DNA of 64,000 nt from Parietaria judaica (lineage: Eukaryota > Streptophyta > Magnoliopsida > Rosales > Urticaceae), in contig OX940869.1 in the NCBI GenBank assembly GCA_954871525.1, forward strand, positions 11,245,001-11,309,000, in the 5' to 3' direction. Numbering within the stretch: the first letter of the stretch is position 1; each line of letters opens with the position of its first letter. The position numbers and the translations under genes were made by a program. The notes beneath the pieces were generated by a model. That model saw nothing but the letters and a program-made list of their open reading frames with translations, had not been told where the DNA came from and did not search any database. Of this stretch, positions 55,500 to 64,000 are shown piece after piece.

Positions 55500-56200
55500 T
55501 TTTTCCCGTTTAATAGCTAAGAACACTCATAGATGAAGACAATGTGATAGAAATGGTACTTGTCTATTGATATCCTTGTGAGTACATGGGTTTCTCTCCC
55601 TCTAGGTTTTCGAACCCCTTACAAATGAGGCTTATCTTGCCTTATATAGAGTTTACATTTGCTTTCTCACGCATTTTCGCCCTTTGTCGCATCCCATCAC
55701 ATGCTTCCCTAGGAGTGATTTTAGGAATGCATGGTTAACTCATGCTCTACATCATTTTAGGGTTGTTGGCCACACTGGGTAAGTGTGATCGGCATGGGCT
55801 CCATTAAATGTGCATCACATCAGTTGTCATTCGGCGCCGCACGCCCTGTTGTCGATGCTTGGCTTTTCCCTTCTCGCGAGGCCCGGGCCTTCCTCTCACC
55901 GACCGCACGATCCGTCGTCGTCGATTCCTCTCGTCGACCCTCGACTTTATGGCTGGTCGTCGTCGACGACTCTCCTTGTCGATCGTGACTGGTCGCCGTC
56001 GCCGATTCCTTTCGTCGACCATGATTGGTCTCCGTCGTCGATTCCCCTTGTCGACCTTCGACCCCATGTCCTGTTGTCGATCGACTCTGCACAATCTATC
56101 GTCGCCCTAGATTCCTCCCATCGACTCTTCTTATCGTCCTTAAACCCGTGCGTTGTTGAGGAGGGATCCGACCGGATCTGACTTTAATATTGACTCTGAA
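55500..56200 (-). repeat. LTR-like block with GTCGTCGA-rich degenerate repeats
   Basis: 55880-56130 is a degenerate repeat of about 45 bp built of TCGTCGAC / GACTGGTCGCCGTCG / GATTCCTTTCGTCGACC words. On the minus strand a TATA-like CTATATAAGG lies at 55641-55650, followed by a leader ending near 55510, as in an LTR. The overlapping open frames on both strands reflect the CG-rich repeat and encode no known protein. Confidence 0.4.
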
Positions 56201-57495
56201 TATGTAATCTTATCGCTTTAGTTAATTAAAGTTGTAATTTTGTCATGACTTTTCGCAATACTATATGTTTACATTATATTTAATTGCTTTTACACATTTT
56301 TATTTATTTATTTATTTATTCATAGAATTAATATCTTTAGCTAGACTTTAGGGTTTAGAGTTAGTTAGAGAGTACATTATATGAGTAATAAGTAATAACT
56401 TTTACTAAACGAAAAGGCAACTGTCTCCTTGAACGACGCCGTTTGGTACTCATCAGATGATTAGCAATGATTGTTAAAAAATCACACTGCCTTTGTTGAA
56501 GCATCATTTATTATGATGGAATTAAATGCACCTGATCATTCCTCATCTCCTTTTTCTAATTACAGAAAAAGGGTAGCAGTGTGAATAAAGAAGGTACCCA
56601 AGGTTAAAATAGTCATAAGAATTGCTGGACGGTTCACGCGAGTCCCTCTTTGCTGAGCTGCTTTGGATTTTTTTTTTTTTAGAAATCAAATAAATTTGGT
56701 ACTTTAACAGAAAAATATAATCATATTTTTACTATGAAAATGTAATTTAATATATACATTAGTATTTAGTTGTGTAATATAATTTAAATATGTTTAAATT
56801 TAGTATGTTAATTTTTATTAACTAGTAATCAAAAACTAAATCAATATTAAAAGTAGAACTTGAATAAATATTTGCCAAAACATAACTAATTGGACTTTTA
56901 TTTTACTAAACACTAAACTTCTAAAACTATTTTTTAATTATTTTTTTATTTATAATACCCTTGAGTTTTGTGACATTTTAAATGGTTTAGTTTTTTTTTT
57001 AAATTGTCTTAAATCAGGATTAAAATTGCCCAAATACTTTTTGAGATAATTTTAAAATCTTACAGTATAGTAGCATAAAAAGTCAATTAATAGTATTTTG
57101 GATAATTTATTCAAATTTTTCTATGAAAATCATTAAAAAAAATATCTCCGTTAGTTTAGAATTAAACGGACTAAATTACCACAAAATTATAAAGATACAA
57201 TTGATTTTTTTTGCTATATTATGTTGCATTTAAATGCAGATTTCAACTTAAATATTTGTCATTTATCATGAAATTTAAAATGAAAAATTTGAAACAAAGG
57301 GCATAACCAAGTATAGTATACCATTGCTTAGCGTGTAAAGCATGCAGACTGCTAAAACAGACTGATTTATCTTAATCCAATCCAAGTATACCATCGTTCG
57401 AGAACCATAATTATTTTATTCTAATCTAATGATTTTCGCTAAATTAAAAGTTGTGTCATCACTTATCAACATTTGTAATGCAATCGCATATTTAA
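56201..57495. other. AT-rich non-coding DNA
   Basis: Apart from long A/T runs, no gene or repeat family is recognisable. Confidence 0.45.
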
Positions 57496-57504
57496 TATTG
57501 ATTA

Positions 57505-57961
57505 GGGTTAATGACGGTGAAAATACTCAAAATTTGGTCAAAGAACCCCTTGTGTACCTAAAGTTTAAAAGTGATGGCAAAAGTAGCTAAAGCCGTATTT
57601 GGGGGTTGACCACTCCATTCTCATAACACGGTTAACTTACCCGTTAACTCTGGTCACGTGGACAAACGTGGGTTATTAACATAGCGATTTTTTGTCACGT
57701 GGACGAGCCCAATTAGGGATTTAATTCGTTGTATTGTCGTAAACGAGGCTGATGTGGGCTCGTCCACGTGACAAAAAATTCCCATGTCAGCAACCCACGT
57801 TGTCCACGTGGTCAGAGTTAACGGGTAAGTTAGCTGCGTTACGAGAATGGAGTGGTCAACGCCCCAAATGTGACTTTGAGTACTTTTGTCACTACTTTTA
57901 GACTTTGGGTACATCAGGAATTCTTTGACAAAACTTTAGGTATTTTCACCGTCATTAACCT
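57505..57961. mobile_element. Non-autonomous MULE (hairpin MITE) with 9-bp target duplication
   Basis: The ends are GGGTTAATGACGGTGAAAAT and, inverted, AGGTTAATGACGGTGAAAAT. TATTGATTA stands on both sides (57496-57504 and 57962-57970), a perfect 9-bp duplication as made by Mutator-like elements. The 457-bp element is almost one long hairpin: CTTTGACCA../..TTGACAAA, AATGGAGTGGTCAACGCC, TTAACGGGTAAGTTA and GTCCACGTG blocks all occur inverted. It has no coding capacity. Confidence 0.92.
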
Positions 57962-58167
57962 TATTGATTATGTTAAGTAAATATCATTACCACCTCCTAA
58001 TTAAATACTTCATAAGAGCATGGATTGAAAATTTTGTATCCGGTTTTGTCCCGCACTAGTTTTAAAAAAAAAATCTGAAAAATTTAGTCTAACCCAGGTT
58101 CTCAAACGAAAACCGAAACTGGGATGGAACCCGATCTTCCCGAATTTGGTTTTAAAACTAAATGTCG

Positions 58168-58392
58168 TTTTTATTTAGGGTTAATTGCGGCGAAAATACC
58201 CAACCTTTGGCCGTATTTTTTATTAGGTACTCAACCTCAATAAATGTAGGCAAAAGTACCTAACGTCGCACTTTTGTTGCCGACCAACTAACGTCGTTAG
58301 ACACCTGCCTACGTGGCCGTTAGGTTGTCTCATGTGGCGTGTCACGTGGCACAAGCCGCCATGTGGCCAAAGGTTGGGTATTTTCGCTGCCA
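58168..58392. mobile_element. Related short hairpin element
   Basis: It starts GGGTTAATTGCGGCGAAAAT, then ACCCAACCTTTGG; the inverted partner CCAAAGGTTGGGTATTTTCG lies at 58369-58388. The interior has CACGTGGCAC and GTCACGTGGC words. It belongs to the same GGGTTAAT..CGGYGAAAATACY family as 57505-57961 but is shorter and lacks a clear target duplication. Confidence 0.7.
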
Positions 58393-58399
58393 AGTGGCA

Positions 58400-59253
58400 T
58401 TTTTTTTCTTTCCCGCTGGCCCATATGTTTTAATTTTTTTTGACATATATCAAACATGATCAAATAATATTATAAAATATGTATTTATAAAAAGAATATG
58501 TTTTATTTTTTTAAATAATCAAATAATTGCTTAAAAAATTAGTTTTATTTTATTTTAAAAATTAATTTTTTCTTTACCGTGGCACATATTTTGATTTTTT
58601 TACATATGTCAGATATAATCAAATAATTTTATAAAATATGTATTTATAAAAAAAATATTTTAGTTTTTCATGTAGGAGTATTTTATAATTTTTAGATACA
58701 TGATTTTATTTAATATACACACATATGTCGTAAACTTTGTTTGATATTATAAAAAAATATTTAATATACACACATGTATCGTAAAATTTGTTTGATATTG
58801 TGAAAATAAGTAAAAATAATATTAAAAGAGCAAATAATTAACATATATATATGTGTGTGTGTGTGTGTATTGAATAACAATTGGGTTTATGTTTTCGAAT
58901 TTATTTTAGTGCCGAAAACATAAATTTTTGTATTTTTCACTTTAAAACAAAAAATAACGCTATTAAGGTTAAACACATTTTTACCAATCACCAAACTTTA
59001 AGTTTAAATTCAGTTTGAATCGAATTTGATATATATAAAAAATCTAATCATGCCTTAGTTTAATATATGTTATATGTCTTCAAAAATCATACCATGCCTT
59101 AATTTTAATACTAAAATGCCCATGATATCATATACAATAATATTTTAGTTTCAAAATTTTAAAATAATGTATTTAAAAATTATAAATTCCTACAATAAGA
59201 AAAACAAAAAATATTTTTTTATAAATACATATTTTATAAAATTATTTGGTTAT
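58400..59253. repeat. AT-rich DNA with internal direct repeats and a GT microsatellite
   Basis: Words such as ATCAAATAATNTTATAAAATAT / GTATTTATAAAAA occur near 58460-58500 and 58615-58655, and inverted near 59217-59248. A (GT)9 tract lies at 58852-58868. Nothing codes. Confidence 0.5.
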
Positions 59254-60115
59254 TGTTACGGGTAATTTCGGACAAATGATTTTTATGGTTTAATTGAAAG
59301 AGGAGTTATTTATTCTTAATTACATACTTCATCTTATATTAAATTAAATCATTTTCGAAATCCAAAATATTCGTTAGAGGCCCGTTTTCGTAAAATGGAG
59401 TGTCCAGATGATCCCAAAAATATCAAAATACCCAAAATTGATATAAAATTTGTGAAAAAACGGACTCGGGACGAGTCTGGGACCCTCCGGGACAGCCCAG
59501 GAGGGCCCCACCACGTGGCTGAGCACTGTGGGACCCACCAGGGACCCACCCGCTAGCGAGGACACGTGTCGCACAGGCAGTGGAGCCGCGTCGCTTCAGC
59601 AGTGTGGCGACGCGTGTCTCCCTCGCGTGGAGGGCTGACGTCAGCTCTGCTGACGTCAGCAGCTTGGGCTCCAAGCTTCCAAGCGAGCTCGCCGTCTTCT
59701 CCCCGCGCGTGAGGGCGCGTTGCTGCTCCGATCGCAGTGATTTTTGCGGCGTTGGATCGGCCACGTCCCGAGGATGCAAAAAACTATATTACTTTACCTC
59801 TAGAGCCTCCTGGATGAGGAGATAATTGCAAAACAAGACCCGGGTTTTTTCCTATAAATAGGGGTTCATCTTAAAGTTAACTCTGCGATCTTTTCCACGT
59901 GGAGACCGAATTTGTGTGGTGCCCGAACCTGTCATCAGGTAGTGTGTGGGCCCGCATCTGGTCCCGTGTCAGGAAAAAGATCCGATTGACTTTGATGTGC
60001 CAAGAGCCTAAACTCAAAGAGTCAAAGTCAATGAAAGTCAACAAACGACATTGGGCCCGGTCCAACACGAGTCTTTGGGCCACTACAGTGTGTGATCCAT
60101 TTTTCTGCATCAACA
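59254..60115 (+). repeat. 5' LTR of the Tat-like element
   Basis: 862 bp from TGTTACGGGTAATTTCGG to CTGCATCAACA. The U3 contains a GC-rich stretch (59460-59760), and a TATA box CCTATAAATA lies at 59851-59860. The LTR ends two or three bases before the primer-binding site. Confidence 0.82.
59851..59860 (+). promoter_or_regulatory. TATA box of the Tat-like LTR
   Basis: CCTATAAATA, about 255 bp upstream of the LTR end, followed by a GGGGTTCATCTT leader. Confidence 0.6.
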
Positions 60116-60118
60116 TTT

Positions 60119-60136
60119 TGGCGCTAAAAGGAGGGG
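60119..60136 (+). other. Primer-binding site (TGGCGC type)
   Basis: TGGCGCTAAAAGGAGGGG follows the LTR end by a few bases. Tat elements normally use a TGGCGCC.. site; this one is already diverged after six bases. Confidence 0.6.
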
Positions 60137-60189
60137 TACCACAAAAATATTAAGCCTCTGAGTACCCTTCTACCCAGTTTTCTTGAAAA

Positions 60190-61924
60190 AATCACGATGT
60201 CGAGATAAACGGAGGAAACGCTTTCCCGCCCGACGGAGAGCATCGCACTCAATACACGCGCGCAAGTCAAATCCCGCACGAGATACCTGCCCTGAGCGAG
60301 CACTCACCAAGGGCAGGGTGACGGGATTGAACGACTAGCCCGGCTGGAAGACAATGTCTTTCGGCTAACCGGCCTGATATCCAAACACTTCGGCGACGAA
60401 GACGCCAACCTCGAAGAAGGTGAGGAAGAATTCGACCCGGGAGAAGCCCTTGAGCTCGCCTAGCGTGAGCCACAGGCTGCACCACCTTTCCAAAATGACG
60501 CTCAGGAGCCGTCACAGTCACAAAGGACCGAACGCTCGGCCTTTGAGCGCCTCGGGGGCGAGAGTGGTGCCGAAAGGAGAAAGGCACGAAGGAACCGCCG
60601 CCGTCAAAAAATGTGCGTTCAAGACCGCCCTAGAAACAAGGAAGATTTCCGCCGACTTTTGGACCGCCGTAGCCAGAAAAGCGACCTGCGGCGACACATC
60701 GAAAGACGGAAAGATAGATCCTTTCAACAAAGGGACATGAAGGACGCTAACTCAGATACTTCAGGAAGCTCCCAGCACTCCACCACGCACAATACCGCAC
60801 GCGAAGTCAGAACGAACGTGATGCAACGTTTGGCGGCACCCCCACCAGACGCCACGTTGAAAGACGAAGTCCAGGCACTAAGAAGAGAGTTGCGAGAGCT
60901 TGCCATCGCTAGCAGCTCGAATCCCGCGACGAAAAGTATGGCGGAGGGAATCATCTCCCCTCTCGCCAGCCACCTGCTAGAGGAAGAACTTGTCGGAGAC
61001 CTCAGGTTCCCATTGAACCTCATCTACGACGGGACTGGCGACCCCACATATCACCTAGTGCAATACCAATTCTCAATGCGAGTCAAGAAGTGCTCACCTT
61101 CTACCGTATGTCAGGCGTTCTGCCTTACCCTCATGGGGCTCGCGTTCGAGTGGTATCAAAGACTTCCCAAGGGGTCGGTAGGATCATTCGACGAGCTAAA
61201 GGAGCGCGTCTTTTCTCGTTTCGCCAGCTCAATAACACAACGAAAAGGAAAGTCGTACCTTTGGTCTCTCAAACAGCGCAAGGAGGAAACCCTCCAAGCG
61301 TATTTGAAGAGATTCACAGAGGAGGCTAACAAGGTCGATAACTATACCGACGACGATGCAGTCACCGCAGTAATCGACGGTCTCCCAGTAAGCGAATTCA
61401 CACGCTCTCTGGTAAAAAAGAGGCCAGTCTCCATGGCTGAATTACTGGCAAGGGCAGCCGAGGACATTGCGGCAGACGAATACTTTGTCAGTAGGAATCA
61501 GGTGAGCCGCGATGAACTAAGCCGCCAGGATCAAAAAGGTCATCATGACGAATCCCAGAAAAAGAGGCAACATCCACAGTCGAACTCCGACGAACGTCAA
61601 CAACATCCCAAGCGGGCGGAGGGATTCCGAAGGAACGCGGAATACACTCCGCTGACCGCGTCCCCAGCCACGATTTATGGCCTCCACAGAGAAAAGTTTG
61701 ATCCCCCGCGACCACTGCCGAAGAAGACCAGCAAAGATAAAAGCCGATATTGCGAATACCATCAGGATCACGGCCACCTGACATCACAATGCTGGGAGTT
61801 GAAAAAACAAATCGAACGGCTTATTCAGGACGGGCAACTCAAAGAGTTTGTCAAGAAGCTTGTTGGCGGGAAACGGGAACACTGGCGAAACCTCGCCCTA
61901 GGAGGCCGAACGGACCCAGGATAA
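60190..61924 (+). pseudogene. Tat-type gag
   Basis: The N-terminal part is broken across frames: the first ATG at 60197 soon meets a stop, and a second frame runs 60420-60740. The main frame (60611-61924) contains the retrotransposon gag domain (PLNLIYDGTGDPTYHLVQYQ, FCLTLMGLAFEWYQRLPKGS, FDELKERVFSRFASSITQRK, WSLKQRKEETLQAYLKRFTE). A charged linker follows, then the knuckle-like CEYHQDHGHLTSQC (61751-61792), typical of Tat/Athila gag. It ends at TAA 61922-61924. The protein would bind and package element RNA. Confidence 0.85.
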
Positions 61925-62850
61925 CCGTCCAAACCAATCCTACCAAGACGAGGAACGAACAAAGGCGAAGACACCCCAATACCACATCGTATCCATAATC
62001 CTCGGTGGTCCAGAAATCGGGGATTCTAACAATAAACGAAAGAGGTACGCCCGGGCCCTGGAAGGCGATGGCAAGGGGCACCAGATCAATCTCGCAAGCC
62101 TGACCAGTCCAATCTCGGTGCTTCCCAGTCAAGCCATCACCTTCATCGAAGAAGAAGCTCGAAAGATCTCGCAGCCGCATAACGACGCCATTCGTAATAG
62201 AGACGGTGATCGCAAACAATCAGATAAAGAGAGTGTTAGTCGACAATGGGAGCTCAGCTGATGTAATCTTCAAAGAAACCTTGGACCGAATGAATAGGGG
62301 GATCTCGTCCCAACGCCCGTCAAAACTCCGCTCTATGGTTTCAACGGGAAACCAGTGTTTTCCGAAGGATCAATCGAGCTTCCAACGACGTATGGATCCG
62401 AGGAGGGAATTCGGGTGACCAAAATGATCAGATATCTTGTGGTCGACCAACAATCGGTCTACAACATCATCATGGGAAGACCGTCCCTCAACAAGCTCCA
62501 AGCTATCACTTCCACCTTCCACCTACTTGTGAAATTCCCGACAGAGAGGGGGGTAGGAGTCATTAAAGGAAGTCAACAGGAATCCAGAGCCTGCTATGTT
62601 CAAGGAACGAAAGCAAGGAGGGAAGGGTCGGTCGTACATGCGATCCAGCAAGCAAACGATGATACCATCGCCGATCTCGGGGGGGGGGGGGGGGGGGGGA
62701 TCATTCGACGAACTAGACCCCCGGGGAGAAAAATGCAAACCCACGATGGAGCTTTCCTCTGACGTAACGCAAGTCCCGATCGACGAGAGCAGGCCGGAGA
62801 GGACCATCTCCATCGGTGCCCAACTACCCGTCATGATCAAAACATAGCTG
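61925..62850 (+). pseudogene. Tat-type protease region
   Basis: Around 62206-62330 the frame reads IANNQIKRVLVDNGSSADVI, the aspartic protease active site D-N-G-S-S. A frameshift near 62345 continues as FSEGSIELPTTYGSEEGIRV and YNIIMGRPSLNKLQAITSTF, the rest of the protease fold. Two different frames are needed to read it, so the polyprotein is broken here. A 21-G run follows. Confidence 0.8.
62679..62699 (+). repeat. Run of 21 G residues
   Basis: Twenty-one consecutive G residues interrupt the linker between protease and RT. The length is likely to be unreliable in sequencing. Confidence 0.9.
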
Positions 62851-64000
62851 ATCTCTTTCTTGCGAGAGTTCAAAGACATTTTCGCCTGGTCTCATGTCAA
62901 CATGCCCGGCATAGACCCAGAGAACGCCGTTCACAGGCTCAATATCGAGAAGGAAAGGACGCCGAAAATACATCGTCGCCGGGCGTTCAACCCCGAAAGA
63001 TATCAAGCCATCAACGAAGAAGTCAACAAGCTCATCTCCGCCGAATTCATCAAGGAAGTCACGTACCCGGATTGGGTATCCAACGTCGTCATGGTCAAGA
63101 AACCTAACGGCAAGTGGCGGATCTGCATAGATTACTCCGATCTTAACACGGCCTGCCCAAAGGACTGCTTCCCGCTCCCGCGAATCGACCAACTAGTAGA
63201 CGCGACCGCCGGCCACCAACTCATGAGCATGATGGACGCGTACTCAGGCTACAACCAAATTCGGATGCACGAGCCAGACCAGATACACACGGCTTTCATC
63301 ACGGACCGCGGCCTCTACTGTTACAAGGTCATGTCGTTCAGACTCAAAAACGTTGGGGCCACCTACCAACGACTGGTCAACCGAATGTTTGCACCACTCA
63401 TCGGGAAGACCATGAAAGTTTACGTTGACGACATGATTGTCAAAAGTCTGAAGGAGACCGACCACGTCAGGGACCTTTGAGAGACATTTGTGCTTCTTCG
63501 GAGGTACCAGATGAAACTGAACCACACCAAGTGCGCATTCGGGGTTGAATCGGGGAAGTTTTTAGGATTCATTGTCAGCCAACGGGGAATCGAAGCGAAC
63601 CCGGAGAAGATCCGAGCTCTGATCGAGATGAAGAGCCCCCGAAAAATTAAGGAAGTACAAAGCCTTAATGGTCGCATCAACGCATTGGGGAGGTTCGTGT
63701 CAAAAGCCACAGATCGGTGCCAACCATTTTTTCAAGCCCTCAAAGGCGGGAAAAATTTTATCTGGGACGAAAAGTGCGAGGCGGCGTTCCAAGAACTGAA
63801 AACCTATCTCGGGACGCCGCCGCTGCTGTCAAAACCAAGGAGCGAGGAAGCCTTGTTCCTTTACCTCTCAATATCGACCAGGGCAGTCAACGCCGTGCTA
63901 GTTCGAGAAGAAGAAAAGAAACAATCACCGATCTACTATGTAAGCAAGGCCTTGCTCGATGCTGAGACACGCCATCCACAGATCGAGAAGCTAGCACTCG
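62851..64000 (+). pseudogene. Tat-type reverse transcriptase and RNase H (partial)
   Basis: RT: FAWSHVNMPGIDPENAVHRL, RRAFNPERYQAINEEVNKLI, MVKKPNGKWRICIDYSDLNT, CPKDCFPLPRIDQLVD, MSMMDAYSGYNQIRM and the catalytic VYVDDMIVKS. A TGA at 63478-63480 follows HVRDL. The same frame then continues with KLNHTKCAFGVESGKFLGFI, VSQRGIEANPEKIRAL, FFQALKGGKNFIWDEKCEAA and the RNase H start LFLYLSISTRAVNAVLVREE. The window ends at residue block HPQIEKLAL. Only one stop is visible in 1.1 kb, so decay of this part is light. Confidence 0.88.

Larger units (their letters stand above)
59254..64000 (+). mobile_element. Ty3/gypsy element, Tat-like, 5' part (cut by window end)
   Basis: It consists of a 5' LTR (59254-60115), a primer-binding site, gag, protease, RT and the start of RNase H, all in the plus direction. 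The window ends inside RNase H. The TGGCGC primer site, the CEYHxDHGHxTxxC knuckle and the YVDDMIVKS RT motif point to the Tat group. Several stops and frameshifts show that it is inactive. Confidence 0.87.

Noticed and set aside
55808..56181. Overlapping arginine- and serine-rich open frames on both strands
   Set aside because: They come from a CG-rich degenerate repeat and have no recognisable protein domain.
63717..63965. Open frame at the right end of the window
   Set aside because: It is an alternative frame of the gypsy RNase H, which reads through in another frame.

Overview
The window is nuclear DNA from a flowering plant, most likely a eudicot. The evidence is a Pol III tRNA-Tyr gene with a plant-type intron, a GRAS-family transcription factor of the SCL32 type, a plastid 16S rRNA fragment integrated in AT-rich DNA, and a dense nest of plant transposons (hAT, CACTA, Ty1/copia, Ty3/gypsy, a Cassandra-type TRIM and MULE-type hairpins). 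I cannot name the species. Host genes are few: one GRAS gene (47877-49212, apparently frameshifted) and one tRNA-Tyr (54374-54464, minus). Nearly everything else is transposon-derived.

Layout. 1-5420: LTR fragments, foldback elements and a decayed minus-strand copia element. 5421-19390: two copies of a long dispersed repeat that begins like a Ty3/gypsy LTR. Copy 1 was invaded by a 3.7-kb hAT element (6609-10330) and carries the plastid 16S fragment. Copy 2 was invaded by a solo LTR (13673-14601) and an internally deleted copia element (14944-18223). 19400-35332: a 15.9-kb CACTA (En/Spm) structure. 35333-39200: gypsy LTR pieces, a tandem duplication, a copia LTR and a Cassandra LTR. 39424-44955: a boundary-complete Ty3/gypsy element on the minus strand, with ACTAC target duplications. 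45421-46160: a copia LTR. 46160-50840: the GRAS gene and its surroundings. 50845-52950: an internally deleted copia element with CAATT duplications. 53000-59250: AT-rich DNA with hairpin elements and the tRNA. 59254-64000: the 5' LTR, gag, protease and RT of a Tat-like gypsy element, cut by the window end.

The most striking object is the CACTA structure. Its left arm (19400-24863) is an almost identical inverted copy of two separate blocks of the right side (32588-35332 and 24939-27557), and it lacks the 5-kb block that contains the tnp2 transposase. Both outer ends are therefore the same element terminus, the centre is a spacer of about 75 bp, and the flanks share no 3-bp target duplication. 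Read-through of either arm would give a hairpin RNA of several kilobases. The architecture resembles an inverted-duplication silencing locus such as maize Mu killer. Three ORF families can be seen: a PF20167-like 'putative plant transposon' protein, the Tnp2 transposase, and a Transposase_24/DUF8039-like protein.

Family and domain names come from recognising motifs by eye; no database search was run. Distances, splice sites and target duplications were read directly from the sequence.
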